Notes: generated by a model from the letters alone, not told the origin. DNA of 64,000 bases from Burkholderia stabilis (GCF_001742165.1 NZ_CP016442.1:496001-560000); one strand, 5' to 3'; positions 44,056-53,626 are shown, counted from the stretch's first letter. A program made the numbers and translations.

Positions 44056-45831
44056 TCAGTCGAGCATCGAGATTGCGGTCGGCGCGTGCTCGGCCTTCTC
44101 GGCCAGATCTTCGAATTCGTTGATCGCGTCGATTTCGGTGCCCATCGAGATGTTCGTCACACGCTCGAGGATCACTTCGACGACCACCGGCACGCTGAAT
44201 TGCTCGGCGAGCGATTGCGCCTGACGCAGCGCCGGTTCGATCTCTTCCGGCTTGAACACGCGCAGCGCCTTGCAGCCGAGGCCTTCGGCAACGGCCACGT
44301 GGTCGACGCCATAACCGTTCAGTTCCGGCGCATTCACGTTGTCGAATGCGAGCTGCACGCAGTAGTCCATGTCGAACGCGCGCTGCGCCTGGCGGATCAG
44401 GCCGAGGTACGAGTTGTTCACGACGACGTGCACGTACGGCAGCTTGAATTGCGCGCCGGCTGCCAGTTCTTCGATCATGAACTGGAAGTCGTAGTCGCCG
44501 GACAGCGCGACGATCGGGCGGCTCGGGTCTGCAGCACGCACGCCGAGCGCGGCGGGGATCGTCCAGCCGAGCGGGCCGGCCTGGCCGCAGTTGATCCAGT
44601 TGCGTGCCTTGAACACGTGCAGGAACTGCGCGGCGGCGATCTGCGACAGGCCGATCGTGCTGACGTAGCACGTATCGCGGCCGAACACCTTGTTCATTTC
44701 TTCGTACACGCGCTGCGGCTTGACCGGCACGTTGTCGAAGTGCGTCTTGCGTTGCAGCGTGCGCTTGCGTTCCTGGCATTCCGAGACCCATGCGCTGCGG
44801 TCCTTCAGCTTGCCGGCCGCCTTCCATTCCTGCGCGACGGCGACGAACAGTTCCAGCGCGGCCTTCGCGTCCGACACGATGCCGAGATCCGGGCCGAACA
44901 CGCGGCCGATCTGCGTCGGCTCGATGTCGACGTGCACGAACTTGCGGCCCTTCGTGTAGACCTCGACGCTGCCCGTGTGGCGGTTCGCCCAGCGGTTGCC
45001 GATGCCGAGTACGAAGTCGGAGGCGAGCATCGTCGCGTTGCCGTAGCGGTGCGACGTCTGCAGGCCGACCATGCCGGCCATCAGCGGGTGATCGTCCGGA
45101 ATCGCGCCCCACGACATCAGCGTCGGGATCACCGGCACGCCGATCGTTTCGGCGAACTGCACGAGCAGGTCTTCGGCCGCTGCGTTGAGCACGCCGCCGC
45201 CCGACACGATCAGCGGCTTGTCCGCGTCGTTGAGCATCGCGAGCGCCTTCTCGATCTGCGCGCGGGAGGCCGCGGGCTTGTAGACCGGCAGCGGTTCATA
45301 CGTGTCGATGTCGAATTCGATTTCGGCGAGCTGCACGTCGATCGGCAGGTCGACCAGCACCGGGCCCGGACGGCCCGAACGCATCAGGTGGAATGCCTGC
45401 TGGAACACGCGCGGCACGAGCGCCGGTTCGCGCACGGTGACGGCCCACTTGGTGACCGGCTTCGCGATCGACTCGATGTCGACGGCCTGGAAGTCTTCCT
45501 TGTACAGGCGGGCGCGCGGCGCCTGGCCCGTGATCGCGAGGATCGGAATCGAGTCGGCCGATGCGGAGTAGAGGCCCGTGATCATGTCGGTGCCGGCGGG
45601 GCCCGACGTGCCGATACACACGCCGATGTTGCCCGGTGCGGCACGCGTGAAGCCTTCGGCCATGTGCGAAGCGCCTTCGACGTGGCGGGCCAGCACGTGG
45701 CTGATGCCCCCCGACTTGCGCATCGCGGAGTAAAACGGGTTGATTGCTGCGCCCGGCACGCCGAACGCGGTCTGGATGCCTTCCTTCTCCAGCACGAGCA
45801 CTGCTGCGTCGACGGCTCTCATCTTGGCCAT
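44056..45831 (-). CDS. gcl: Glyoxylate carboligase
   Basis: A 591-aa thiamine-diphosphate enzyme that joins two glyoxylate into tartronate semialdehyde with release of CO2. Its N-terminal pyrimidine-binding domain ([19 protein letters not shown]) is followed by [18 protein letters not shown], a central domain with [12 protein letters not shown], and the diphosphate-binding motif [15 protein letters not shown] near 446-460. Gcl enzymes differ from related ThDP enzymes by lacking the usual catalytic Glu; I could not confirm the residue here. It is the first gene of the operon, divergent from a LysR gene. Confidence 0.93.
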   Translation of the reverse strand: MAKMRAVDAAVLVLEKEGIQTAFGVPGAAINPFYSAMRKSGGISHVLARHVEGASHMAEGFTRAAPGNIGVCIGTSGPAGTDMITGLYSASADSIPILAITGQAPRARLYKEDFQAVDIESIAKPVTKWAVTVREPALVPRVFQQAFHLMRSGRPGPVLVDLPIDVQLAEIEFDIDTYEPLPVYKPAASRAQIEKALAMLNDADKPLIVSGGGVLNAAAEDLLVQFAETIGVPVIPTLMSWGAIPDDHPLMAGMVGLQTSHRYGNATMLASDFVLGIGNRWANRHTGSVEVYTKGRKFVHVDIEPTQIGRVFGPDLGIVSDAKAALELFVAVAQEWKAAGKLKDRSAWVSECQERKRTLQRKTHFDNVPVKPQRVYEEMNKVFGRDTCYVSTIGLSQIAAAQFLHVFKARNWINCGQAGPLGWTIPAALGVRAADPSRPIVALSGDYDFQFMIEELAAGAQFKLPYVHVVVNNSYLGLIRQAQRAFDMDYCVQLAFDNVNAPELNGYGVDHVAVAEGLGCKALRVFKPEEIEPALRQAQSLAEQFSVPVVVEVILERVTNISMGTEIDAINEFEDLAEKAEHAPTAISMLD

Positions 45832-45906
45832 GAATGTCTCCTTGAATGTGGCGGAATCTTGCGAATGGGTCTGTTGGGAACACTTTAGGGATGCATGAAA
45901 GGTTTG

Positions 45907-45930
45907 ATAAGATCAGCCGCAGTCGCTTAT
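45907..45930. promoter_or_regulatory. Candidate LysR binding site between gcl and its divergent regulator
   Basis: ATAAG (45907-45911) and CTTAT (45926-45930) form an interrupted inverted repeat with 14 bases between them. It is in the shared promoter region of gcl and the LysR gene, where such regulators usually bind. Confidence 0.4.
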
Positions 45931-46004
45931 TTCGAAACTAAAAGTATGGAATGACGGCCGGACGGGGCTTCCCGCCGGTGTCGGAACAAAGACGGAGACG
46001 GGAG

Positions 46005-46916
46005 ATGGATCGCTTCAAGCAGATCGAGACGTTCGTGCGGGTCGCCGATGCCGGCAGCCTCGCGGCGGCGGCGCTCGAGGAGGGCGTGTCGCCGGTGGTG
46101 CTCGGGCGGCGCATCGACGCGCTCGAGAAGCGCCTCGGCGTGAAGCTGATGTACCGCTCGACGCGGCGGCTGGTGGTCAGCGAGGAGGGCGCGGCATTCC
46201 TCGAGCGCTGTCGCGGGCTGCTGTCCGAATGGGATCAGGCCGAGAACGAGCTGGCCGCCGGCCGGCGCGCGGTCAGCGGGCACCTGATCGTGTCCGCGCC
46301 GGCCGCGTTCGGGCGCAAGCACGTCGCGCCGCACGCGCCCGGCTTTCTTGCCGACAAACCCGAGATGCAGCTGTCGTTCAACCTGACCGACCGCGTCGTC
46401 GATCTCGTGCGCGAAGGCTACGACCTGTCGATCCGGATCGGCGGCGCGGTCGATCCGAACTTCGTCGCGGTGAAGCTCGCGTCGAACCGGCGCGTCGTGT
46501 GCGGCACGCCGGAGTATTTCCGCCGGCACGGTCGGCCGAAGTCGCTCGACGACCTGCTGAAGCACAACTGCCTCGCGTTCAACCTGCAGGGCGGGCAGAA
46601 CCGCGGCTGGTATTTCCAGCGCCACGGCAAGATCGCGACGATGCGCGTGGCGGGCAATCTCGACTGCAACGACGGCGAGCTGCTGCACCGCTGGGTGGCC
46701 GAAGGCCTCGGGCTCGGCTGGCGCTCGACGTGGGAAATCGCCGCGCAGCTCGAAACGGGCGAGCTCGAGACCGTACTCGACGAATACGCGCTGCCCGACT
46801 ACGACATCCTCGCGGTCTACCCGCAGCAGCGCTACGTGCCGGCGCGCGTGCGCTATTTCATCGACTACCTGCGCGCCGCGTACGCGCGCCCTGGTTACTG
46901 GAGCACCACGCCGTAA
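46005..46916 (+). CDS. LysR-family regulator, probable activator of the glyoxylate operon
   Basis: A 303-aa LysR protein with the helix-turn-helix near 18-40 (GSLAAAALEEGVSPVVLGRRIDALE) and an effector domain including HLIVSAPAAFGRKHV. ATG 46005 follows GGAGACGGGAG and is preferred over an in-frame codon 54 bp upstream. The divergent position next to gcl suggests control of that operon, with a glyoxylate-related inducer. This is inferred from layout only. Confidence 0.85.
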   Translation: MDRFKQIETFVRVADAGSLAAAALEEGVSPVVLGRRIDALEKRLGVKLMYRSTRRLVVSEEGAAFLERCRGLLSEWDQAENELAAGRRAVSGHLIVSAPAAFGRKHVAPHAPGFLADKPEMQLSFNLTDRVVDLVREGYDLSIRIGGAVDPNFVAVKLASNRRVVCGTPEYFRRHGRPKSLDDLLKHNCLAFNLQGGQNRGWYFQRHGKIATMRVAGNLDCNDGELLHRWVAEGLGLGWRSTWEIAAQLETGELETVLDEYALPDYDILAVYPQQRYVPARVRYFIDYLRAAYARPGYWSTTP

Positions 46917-46966
46917 TGGCGGTGGGCCCGTCCGGCGATTTTTTTACGCTTCATGCGCGCGGCGCG

Positions 46967-46991
46967 GGAATAAACTCGACGCAACGACGGT
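46967..46991 (+). promoter_or_regulatory. Candidate ECF-type autoregulated promoter
   Basis: GGAATAAA (46967-46974) followed after 13 bp by CGGT (46988-46991) resembles ECF sigma promoters (GGAAT...CGTY). It lies about 90 bp before the sigma start chosen here. Promoter use by the encoded sigma is inferred. Confidence 0.4.
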
Positions 46992-47079
46992 AAGGTCATC
47001 AAGCGTGCACGTTGCCGGTCTGTCCGGGCGCCGGGCGCGGAACGGGCGCGGCTTCGGCCGTCGGGACCAGGGAGGTCAT

Positions 47080-47724
47080 GTGGGGCAAGCCGGACAGGCG
47101 GTCGAAGAGCGGGCGGCGGACGATGCGATAGCGCGCGGCGAGCGGTTTCGCACGCTCGTGCTGCCGCATCTCGACGCTGCGTACAACCTCGCGCGCTGGT
47201 TGAGCGGTAACGCCGGCGATGCGGACGACGTCGTCCAGGACGCGTGCATGCGCGCGCTGCGCTTCGTCGATTCGTGTCGCGGCGACAACGCGCGGCCGTG
47301 GCTGCTGACGATCGTGCGCCACACCTGGTACACCGAGTGGCGGCGGCGCACGCATGCGCACGAGGTCGCGCTGCCCGACACGCTCGACGACACCGACGTC
47401 CCCGACGACTGGCAACCCGCGACCGAGGATCCGCTTGCGCAATTGCTGCGCGGCGAGAACGTGCGGCTCGTGAATGAGGCGCTCGCGAAGCTGCCGCCCG
47501 AATACCGCGAGGTGCTCGTGCTGCGCGAGATGGAGGGCCTGAGTTACCGCGAGATCGCGGCGATCGCGGACGTGCCGGTCGGCACCGTGATGTCGCGGTT
47601 GGCGCGCGGCCGCCGCAAGCTCGCTGTGCTGCTGGGCGACGAGCACGCGCCCGCGGCGGCCACAGGCCGGCCGGGCCGTACGCCGGCAGGCGGAACCGCA
47701 TCGGAGGCTATCGATGGACTGTAA
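47080..47724 (+). CDS. ECF RNA polymerase sigma factor
   Basis: A 214-aa group IV sigma factor. Region 2 shows LDAAYNLARWLSGNAGDADDVVQDACMRALR-type sequence (about 28-58) and region 4 shows LPPEYREVLVLREMEGLSYREIA then VPVGTVMSRLARGRRKL (about 142-185). Start choice: GTG 47080 follows GGAGGT and sits downstream of the ECF-like promoter; an earlier in-frame GTG at 47005 would begin almost at the presumed transcript start. It overlaps the anti-sigma gene by 11 bp. Confidence 0.85.
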   Translation: MGQAGQAVEERAADDAIARGERFRTLVLPHLDAAYNLARWLSGNAGDADDVVQDACMRALRFVDSCRGDNARPWLLTIVRHTWYTEWRRRTHAHEVALPDTLDDTDVPDDWQPATEDPLAQLLRGENVRLVNEALAKLPPEYREVLVLREMEGLSYREIAAIADVPVGTVMSRLARGRRKLAVLLGDEHAPAAATGRPGRTPAGGTASEAIDGL

Positions 47725-48625
47725 CGAAGCGCGAGCGTTGCTGGACGCGGACGTCGACCGCGAGTTGTCGGCGCCCGATGCGTTGCGTGTCCAGCAGCAT
47801 GTCGAAGGGTGCGATGCGTGCCGCCGCGAACGCGCGCGGATCGTCACGCTGGTGCAGGCCGTGCGGCAGGCCGATTATCACCGCGCGCCGGAGGCGCTGC
47901 GGGCGAGCATCCTCGCCAGTCTGCCGGCGACGGACGACGTACATTCCCGCGAGCCGTCGCGGGCGGAGCCGGAGCCGGAGCGTGAGTCCTCGCCGCGATC
48001 GCAGCCGCGGCCGCGCAGCCGTCGCTGGTTCGCCTGGCTGGGCGGCGGCGCCTCGGCGCATCCGGCACGCCCGACACCGGCCGGTTCGGGGCCGCGCGTC
48101 GCGGCGCTGCCTGGGCTGGGCTGGGGTGTCGCGTTGATGGTCGCGCTCGCGGCGGCGGCCGGGATGGCGCTGTCCGCGCATCATGCCGATACCGACCGCA
48201 CGGTCGACGAGCTCGTCGCGAGCCACGTGCGGGCCGGCCTGTCGGCGCGCGACATCGACGTGATCTCGACCGACCGCCACACGGTCAAGCCCTGGTTCAA
48301 CGGCCGGCTCGACTATGCGCCGCCGGTCGAAGACCTCGCGGCGAACGGCTTCGCGCTGGTCGGCGGCCGGCTCGACTACGTCGGGCGGCGCCGCGTCGCG
48401 GTGCTCGTCTACCGTTACCGGCAGCACGTGATCGACGTCTACGTGCGGCCGGCCGGCGAAAGCGCAGCGGGCGCGCCGTACACGACCGTGTCGCAGGGCT
48501 ATTCGCTCGACCGCTGGGATGCGGCCGGGATGACGTGGTGGGCCGTGACCGACGCCGAACCGTCGGCGCTCGCGGCGTTCAGGACGGCGCTCGACGCTCG
48601 ACTCGCCGGCACGCGCACCGAGTGA
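47714..48625 (+). CDS. Zinc-finger transmembrane anti-sigma factor
   Basis: A 303-aa membrane protein. The N-terminal zf-HC2 (ZAS) motif H-x3-C-x2-C is seen as HVEGCDAC near 36-43. A Pro/Arg/Ser linker leads to one membrane helix near 137-157, then a periplasmic domain of about 145 residues. The overlap with the sigma gene implies equal synthesis. It should hold the sigma factor at the membrane until an envelope or redox signal arrives. A hairpin follows at 48669. Confidence 0.85.
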   Translation: MDCNEARALLDADVDRELSAPDALRVQQHVEGCDACRRERARIVTLVQAVRQADYHRAPEALRASILASLPATDDVHSREPSRAEPEPERESSPRSQPRPRSRRWFAWLGGGASAHPARPTPAGSGPRVAALPGLGWGVALMVALAAAAGMALSAHHADTDRTVDELVASHVRAGLSARDIDVISTDRHTVKPWFNGRLDYAPPVEDLAANGFALVGGRLDYVGRRRVAVLVYRYRQHVIDVYVRPAGESAAGAPYTTVSQGYSLDRWDAAGMTWWAVTDAEPSALAAFRTALDARLAGTRTE

Positions 48626-48668
48626 CGGGGCGCCCGTCCGGGCTCCGACCCCGATCGCGCAAAGGACG

Positions 48669-48699
48669 AAGGGCCGCGGCTTCTGCTGGCGCGGCCCTT
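48669..48699 (+). terminator. Hairpin after the anti-sigma gene
   Basis: AAGGGCCGC (48669-48677) pairs with GCGGCCCTT (48691-48699). The following T run is poor, so termination may be partial. Confidence 0.5.
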
Positions 48700-48748
48700 C
48701 AAGTCTTTGAAAACACGGCCGAATCCGGTCGTGAGTCATCGATTGGCC

Positions 48749-48777
48749 TTGCATGAGCCCCGTATCCGGGTTAGAAT
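48749..48777 (+). promoter_or_regulatory. Promoter of the rpsF operon
   Basis: TTGCAT (48749-48754), 17-bp spacer and TAGAAT (48772-48777). A near-consensus sigma-70 promoter about 70 bp before rpsF. Confidence 0.7.
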
Positions 48778-48793
48778 CTTCGGCTTCTCACTT

Positions 48794-48821
48794 GCCACAC
48801 CGGTTCAGACGCCCGGGTGGC
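48794..48821 (+). promoter_or_regulatory. S6:S18-type autoregulatory leader hairpin
   Basis: GCCAC (48794-48798) pairs with GTGGC (48817-48821). Inside are CCGG and CCCGG around a loop, leaving C-rich unpaired bases. S6:S18 complexes are known to bind a hairpin with an unpaired CCG in rpsF leaders, so this is a candidate feedback element. The ribosome site AAGGAG follows at 48832. Confidence 0.5.
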
Positions 48822-48843
48822 TTTAATCCACAAGGAGTGTGTA

Positions 48844-49218
48844 ATGCGTCATTACGAAATCGTATTCATCGTGCACCCCGATCAGAGCGAGCAAGTGCCC
48901 GCAATGATCGAGCGTTACAAGACCACGATCACGTCGCACGGCGGTCAGATCCACCGCGTCGAAGACTGGGGCCGTCGCCAACTGGCCTACATGATCGAGA
49001 AACTCGCGAAGGCTCACTACGTCTGCATGAACATCGAGTGCGACCAGACGACGCTCGACGAACTCGAACACGCGTTCAAGTTCAACGACGCCGTGCTGCG
49101 CCACCTCATCGTCAAGATGAAGAAGGCCGAAACCGGCCCGTCGCCGATGATGAAGGAAGTTCAGCGCGAAGAAGCCAAGAAGGCGGCTGCAGCTCAGCCG
49201 ACCGAAGCGCAGGCTTAA
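48844..49218 (+). CDS. rpsF: 30S ribosomal protein S6
   Basis: A 124-aa bS6 with [18 protein letters not shown] at 2-19 and [19 protein letters not shown] near 38-56. It is the first gene of rpsF-priB-rpsR-rplI. The C-terminal tail is rich in Ala, Glu and Lys, normal for betaproteobacteria. Confidence 0.97.
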   Translation: MRHYEIVFIVHPDQSEQVPAMIERYKTTITSHGGQIHRVEDWGRRQLAYMIEKLAKAHYVCMNIECDQTTLDELEHAFKFNDAVLRHLIVKMKKAETGPSPMMKEVQREEAKKAAAAQPTEAQA

Positions 49219-49258
49219 GTTCGTCATTCATTAAGCCATCAAGGAGCGCGCCACTCAC

Positions 49259-49558
49259 GTGAACAGGTTGCAATTGAAGGCGAGCGTCGTCGAACGCGCA
49301 CCGGTGCGATATACGCCGGCAGGTGTTCCGATCGCAAGCGCCACGTTGCATCACCGCACGGAAGTCGTCGAAGCAGGCATTCCCCGTCAGGTCGAAATGA
49401 CGATCGAGGCGGTGGCGGCCGGTGAGGCGAGCGGCAAGCTGGAAAGCCGTGAAATGGGCGTCGAAACGCTGTTCACGGGCTTCCTGGCAAAGAAAAGCCG
49501 CAACGCGAGAACCTTGGTGTTTCACATCACAGCATTGCAGGACATTGGAAAGGACTGA
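49259..49558 (+). CDS. priB: Primosomal replication protein N (PriB)
   Basis: A 99-aa single-stranded DNA-binding OB-fold protein used in replication restart. It shows [21 protein letters not shown] at the start and LGVET-like [23 protein letters not shown] at the end (described in parts). GTG start at 49259 with AAGGAG 12 bp upstream. The position between rpsF and rpsR is the standard one. Confidence 0.93.
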   Translation: MNRLQLKASVVERAPVRYTPAGVPIASATLHHRTEVVEAGIPRQVEMTIEAVAAGEASGKLESREMGVETLFTGFLAKKSRNARTLVFHITALQDIGKD

Positions 49559-49562
49559 AATC

Positions 49563-49838
49563 ATGCCCCGCCCGACTGGTAAGAAATTCGACAAGCGTCG
49601 TCAGCAACAAAACCCGCTCTTCAAGCGCAAGAAGTTCTGCCGTTTCACGGCAGCCGGTGTCGAGCAGATCGACTACAAGGACACGGAAACGCTGAAGGAC
49701 TTCATCGGCGAAAACGGCAAGATCACGCCGGCTCGTCTGACGGGTACGAAGGCGCACTATCAGCGTCAGCTGGATACGGCAATCAAGCGCGCGCGTTTCC
49801 TCGCGCTGATGCCGTACACCGATCAGCACAAGGCGTAA
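49563..49838 (+). CDS. rpsR: 30S ribosomal protein S18
   Basis: A 91-aa bS18 with [14 protein letters not shown] sequence ([20 protein letters not shown]), [20 protein letters not shown] and [20 protein letters not shown]. Standard length and operon position. Confidence 0.97.
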   Translation: MPRPTGKKFDKRRQQQNPLFKRKKFCRFTAAGVEQIDYKDTETLKDFIGENGKITPARLTGTKAHYQRQLDTAIKRARFLALMPYTDQHKA

Positions 49839-49865
49839 CCCGGCGACGCAATAAGGAGAATTCGA

Positions 49866-50318
49866 ATGCAAATCATTCTGTTGGAAAAAGTCGCCAATCT
49901 GGGTAACCTCGGCGACATCGTCAAGGTCAAGGACGGTTACGCTCGCAACTTCCTGATCCCGAACCGCAAGGCTCGCCGTGCAACGAAGGAAGCGATCGCC
50001 GAATTCGAAGTGCGCCGCGCTGAACTCGAAAAGCTCGCCGCTGAAAAGCTGGCAGCGTCGCAGGCAGTCGGCGAGAAGCTGAACGGCCAGACGTTCGAAA
50101 TCACGCAGAAGTCGGGCGTTGACGGCCGTCTGTTCGGCTCGGTCACGAACGGCGACATCGCGGAACTGCTGAAGAAGGCAGGTTTCGAAGTCGAGAAGCT
50201 GCAAGTTCGCATGCCGGAAGGCCCGCTGAAGATGATCGGCGAGCACAACGTCCAGGTCGCGCTGCACACGGACGTCATCGTCGACGTCACGGTCAACGTG
50301 ATCGGCGACCACGCGTAA
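49866..50318 (+). CDS. rplI: 50S ribosomal protein L9
   Basis: A 150-aa bL9. The N-terminal domain [19 protein letters not shown] and [13 protein letters not shown] is followed by the long central helix and the C-terminal domain ([16 protein letters not shown]). Last ribosomal gene before the terminator at 50361. Confidence 0.97.
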   Translation: MQIILLEKVANLGNLGDIVKVKDGYARNFLIPNRKARRATKEAIAEFEVRRAELEKLAAEKLAASQAVGEKLNGQTFEITQKSGVDGRLFGSVTNGDIAELLKKAGFEVEKLQVRMPEGPLKMIGEHNVQVALHTDVIVDVTVNVIGDHA

Positions 50319-50360
50319 GCGTACGCAGTCTTTCCGGGCGGCTTCCGTCGTCCGGACAAG

Positions 50361-50395
50361 GGCAGGCGTCCGGGCAACCGGGGCCTGCCTTTTTT
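50361..50395 (+). terminator. Terminator of the rpsF-rplI operon
   Basis: GGCAGGC (50361-50367) pairs with GCCTGCC (50383-50389), followed by six T residues. Confidence 0.8.
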
Positions 50396-50457
50396 ATTGC
50401 CCGTTCATCGGCGGCCGGTATGGCGTCGTCCTGTGTAATTCGCGATAATCCCAACCC

Positions 50458-51840
50458 ATGAACGCGCCGCAAGATCCTCAAATCGAATCGCTGAAAGTCC
50501 CGCCGCATTCGGTCGAAGCCGAACAGTCGGTGCTCGGCGGCCTGTTGCTCGACAACGCCGCGTGGGACCGGATCGCCGACTTCCTGTCGCAGGGCGATTT
50601 CTACCGTTATGACCACCGGATCATCTACGAGCACATCGGCCGCCTGATCGCGTCGACGCGCCCGGCCGACGTCGTGACCGTGTACGAAGCGCTGACCACG
50701 TCCGGCAAGGCCGATGACGTCGGCGGCCTCGCCTATCTGAATGCGCTCGCGCAGAACACGCCGAGCGCCGCGAACATCCGCCGCTATGCGGAAATCGTGC
50801 GCGACCGTGCGGTGTTGCGCCGGCTCGTGTCGGTCGCCGATGAAATCTCGGCCGACGCGTTCAATCCGCAGGGCAAGGAAGTCCGCCAGCTGCTCGACGA
50901 AGCCGAATCGAAGGTGTTCTCGATCGCCGAAGATGGCGCGCGCGGCAACCAGGGCTTCCTCGAAATCGGCCCACTGCTCACGCAGGTCGTCGAGCGCATC
51001 GACACGCTGTACCACACCGCGAACCCGAGCGACGTCACGGGCACGCCGACGGGCTTCGTCGACCTCGACCGGATGACGTCCGGGATGCACGGCGGCGAGC
51101 TGATCATCGTGGCAGGGCGTCCGTCGATGGGCAAGACCGCGTTCTCGATGAACATCGGCGAGTACGTCGCGGTCGAGTACGGGCTGCCTGTCGCGGTGTT
51201 CTCGATGGAAATGCCGGGCACCCAGCTCGTGATGCGTATGCTCGGCTCGATCGGCCGGCTCGACCAGCACCGGATGCGCACGGGCCGCCTGACGGACGAG
51301 GACTGGCCGAAACTGACCCACGCGGTGCAGAAGATGAGCGAGGCACAGCTGTTCATCGACGAGACGGGCGGCTTGAATCCGATGGAATTGCGTTCGCGCG
51401 CGCGACGTCTCGCGCGGCAGTGCGGCAAGCTCGGCCTGATCATCGTCGACTACCTGCAGCTGATGTCGGGTTCGTCGCAGGGCGAGAACCGTGCAACCGA
51501 AATTTCGGAAATTTCACGTTCGCTGAAGAGTCTGGCGAAGGAACTCGACGTGCCGGTGATCGCGCTGTCGCAGCTGAACCGCGGCCTGGAACAGCGGCCG
51601 AACAAGCGGCCGGTGATGTCGGATTTGCGCGAATCGGGCGCAATCGAACAGGATGCGGACGTGATCCTGTTCATTTATCGCGATGAGGTCTACAATCCCG
51701 ACAGCCCTGACAAGGGGACGGCCGAGATCATCATCGGCAAGCAGCGTAACGGTCCGATCGGGCCCGTTCGGCTCACGTTCCTGGGGCAATACACGAAGTT
51801 CGATAATTTTGCCGGGGCGCAGACCTTCTACGGCGAGTAA
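50458..51840 (+). CDS. dnaB: Replicative DNA helicase DnaB
   Basis: A 460-aa hexameric helicase. The N-terminal collar domain begins with PPHSVEAEQSVLGGLLLDN and the RecA-like motor contains Walker A AGRPSMGKTAFS near 219-230, Walker B LIIVDYLQLM near 327-336 and SRSLKSLAKEL. Intein-free and of normal length. The codon context is typical of the core genome. Confidence 0.96.
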   Translation: MNAPQDPQIESLKVPPHSVEAEQSVLGGLLLDNAAWDRIADFLSQGDFYRYDHRIIYEHIGRLIASTRPADVVTVYEALTTSGKADDVGGLAYLNALAQNTPSAANIRRYAEIVRDRAVLRRLVSVADEISADAFNPQGKEVRQLLDEAESKVFSIAEDGARGNQGFLEIGPLLTQVVERIDTLYHTANPSDVTGTPTGFVDLDRMTSGMHGGELIIVAGRPSMGKTAFSMNIGEYVAVEYGLPVAVFSMEMPGTQLVMRMLGSIGRLDQHRMRTGRLTDEDWPKLTHAVQKMSEAQLFIDETGGLNPMELRSRARRLARQCGKLGLIIVDYLQLMSGSSQGENRATEISEISRSLKSLAKELDVPVIALSQLNRGLEQRPNKRPVMSDLRESGAIEQDADVILFIYRDEVYNPDSPDKGTAEIIIGKQRNGPIGPVRLTFLGQYTKFDNFAGAQTFYGE

Positions 51841-51945
51841 CGCCGGTTGTAAACCCTTATTTCGCCAAATGTTGTATCCAATCCCGGCGCGCGCATAAGC
51901 GCGCGTCGCGTCGCGACCGAAACCGGTACAATGTCGCCCGTTTTC

Positions 51946-51963
51946 GTGACAGTAGTTTGACAA
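51946..51963 (+). promoter_or_regulatory. PhoB-box-like direct repeat in the DUF47-pit leader
   Basis: GTGACAG (51946-51952), TAGT, TTGACAA (51957-51963): two heptamers with an 11-bp period, the reverse-strand form of the Pho box (CTGTCAT-N4-CTGTCAT). A TACAAT -10-like hexamer lies at 51927-51932, so the box would lie downstream of the transcript start, a repressing position. Confidence 0.5.
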
Positions 51964-51978
51964 TCTCTCAGGAATCCC

Positions 51979-52605
51979 ATGTTCGGTCGATTCATGCCCA
52001 CCGAGGGCAAGTTCTTTGAACTCTTCAACGCGCACGCGAAGCACATCGTTTCCGGTGGCCGCGAGCTCGAACTGCTGATCGACAATCTCGCCGACGCCGA
52101 GATTCACAAGCAAAACGTGCAAACCGCCGAGAAGGCCGCTGACAAGCTGACGCACGAAGCGATCGATCTGCTGCACAAGACTTTCATCACGCCGCTCGAT
52201 CGCGACGAGATCCACAAGCTCATCACGACGATGGACGACATCCTCGACCTGATGGAAGACGTCGCGACGGCCGTGTCGCTGTACGACGTGCGTGCCGTCA
52301 CGTCCGAGGCGAGCCAGCTCGCGCACATCGTCACGCAGTCGGCCCAGCACGTGCAGCAGGCAGTCGGCATGCTGTCCGACATGAAGCAGTCGGCGCAGAT
52401 CCTCAAGCAATGCGAGGAGATCGATCGCTGGGAATCGGAGGCTGACCGCGTGCTGCGCGCCGCGATGTCGAAACTGTTCCGCGAGGAAGACGACGTGAAG
52501 ACGCTCATCAAGCTGAAGGCGATCTACGAGCTGCTCGAAGAGATCACCGACAAATGCGAAGACGTCGCGAACATCATCGAAGGCATCGTGCTGGAAAACG
52601 CCTGA
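51979..52605 (+). CDS. DUF47 / PhoU-like phosphate transport regulator
   Basis: A 208-aa all-helical protein with MFGRFMPTEGKFFELFNAHA at 1-20 and the DUF47 metal-binding repeats (D-x-x-E around TPLDRDEIHKLI and EEIDRWESEADRVLR). Such proteins are always paired with Pit transporters and are thought to tune uptake. It is 10 bp from the pit gene, in one operon. Confidence 0.9.
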   Translation: MFGRFMPTEGKFFELFNAHAKHIVSGGRELELLIDNLADAEIHKQNVQTAEKAADKLTHEAIDLLHKTFITPLDRDEIHKLITTMDDILDLMEDVATAVSLYDVRAVTSEASQLAHIVTQSAQHVQQAVGMLSDMKQSAQILKQCEEIDRWESEADRVLRAAMSKLFREEDDVKTLIKLKAIYELLEEITDKCEDVANIIEGIVLENA

Positions 52606-52615
52606 GCGGACCACG

Positions 52616-53626
52616 ATGCATTCGATACAACTTGCCCTATGGATGGTCGCGACGCTGGTGCTCGTCGCGCTCGTATTCGACTTCATGAACGGCTTCCACG
52701 ACGCGGCGAACTCGATCGCCACCGTCGTGTCCACCGGGGTGCTGAAGCCGCAGCAGGCCGTGGTGTTCGCGGCCGCGTTCAACGTCATCGCCTATTTCAT
52801 CTTCCACCTGAAAGTCGCGCAGACCGTCGGTAAAGGCACGATCGATCCCGAGATCGTCGACCACTACGTCGTGTTCGGCGCGCTGGTCGGTGCGATCGGC
52901 TGGAACGTGATCACCTGGTACTACGGGATTCCGTCGAGCTCGTCGCACGCGCTGATCGGTGGCCTCGTCGGCGCGGCGCTCGCGAAGTCCGGCTGGAGCT
53001 CGCTGAACATCGACGGGTTGATGAAGACCGTCGCGTTCATCTTCATTTCGCCGCTGCTCGGCTTCGTTCTCGGTTCGCTGTTCATGCTCGGCGTGTCGTG
53101 GCTGTATTTCCGCACCGCGCCAAGCAAGGTCGACCGGCGGTTCCGGCGGCTGCAGCTGCTGTCGGCCGGGCTGTACAGCCTCGGTCACGGGGGCAACGAC
53201 GCGCAGAAGACGATCGGCATCATCTGGATGCTGCTGATCGCGTCTGGTTATGCGTCGGCCACGGCCGATGCGCCGCCCGCGTGGGTGATCGGCGCGTGCT
53301 ACCTGTCGATGGGCCTCGGCACGCTGTTCGGCGGCTGGCGGATCGTGCGCACGATGGGCCAGAAGATCACGAAGCTCAAGCCGGTCGGCGGTTTCTGCGC
53401 GGAAAGCGGCGGTGCGATCACGCTGTTCATCGCGTCGTTCCTCGGTATTCCCGTATCGACGACGCACACGATCACCGGCGCGATCGTCGGTGTCGGCGCG
53501 ACGCGCAAGCTGTCGGCCGTGCGCTGGGGTGTTGCCGGCAACATCGTGTGGGCGTGGGTGCTGACGATTCCGGCGTCCGCGCTGATCGCGGCCGGCGGAT
53601 GGTGGCTCGGGCACCGGATCTTCTGA
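52616..53626 (+). CDS. pit: Low-affinity inorganic phosphate transporter (Pit)
   Basis: A 336-aa membrane protein of the PiT family. The two signature repeats are FDFMNGFHDAANSIATVVST near 20-40 and GLYSLGHGGNDAQKTIGIIW near 185-204, each with the G-x-N-D-type core. About ten membrane helices can be traced. Uptake is proton-coupled with metal phosphate as substrate. A strong terminator follows at 53664. Confidence 0.92.
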   Translation: MHSIQLALWMVATLVLVALVFDFMNGFHDAANSIATVVSTGVLKPQQAVVFAAAFNVIAYFIFHLKVAQTVGKGTIDPEIVDHYVVFGALVGAIGWNVITWYYGIPSSSSHALIGGLVGAALAKSGWSSLNIDGLMKTVAFIFISPLLGFVLGSLFMLGVSWLYFRTAPSKVDRRFRRLQLLSAGLYSLGHGGNDAQKTIGIIWMLLIASGYASATADAPPAWVIGACYLSMGLGTLFGGWRIVRTMGQKITKLKPVGGFCAESGGAITLFIASFLGIPVSTTHTITGAIVGVGATRKLSAVRWGVAGNIVWAWVLTIPASALIAAGGWWLGHRIF

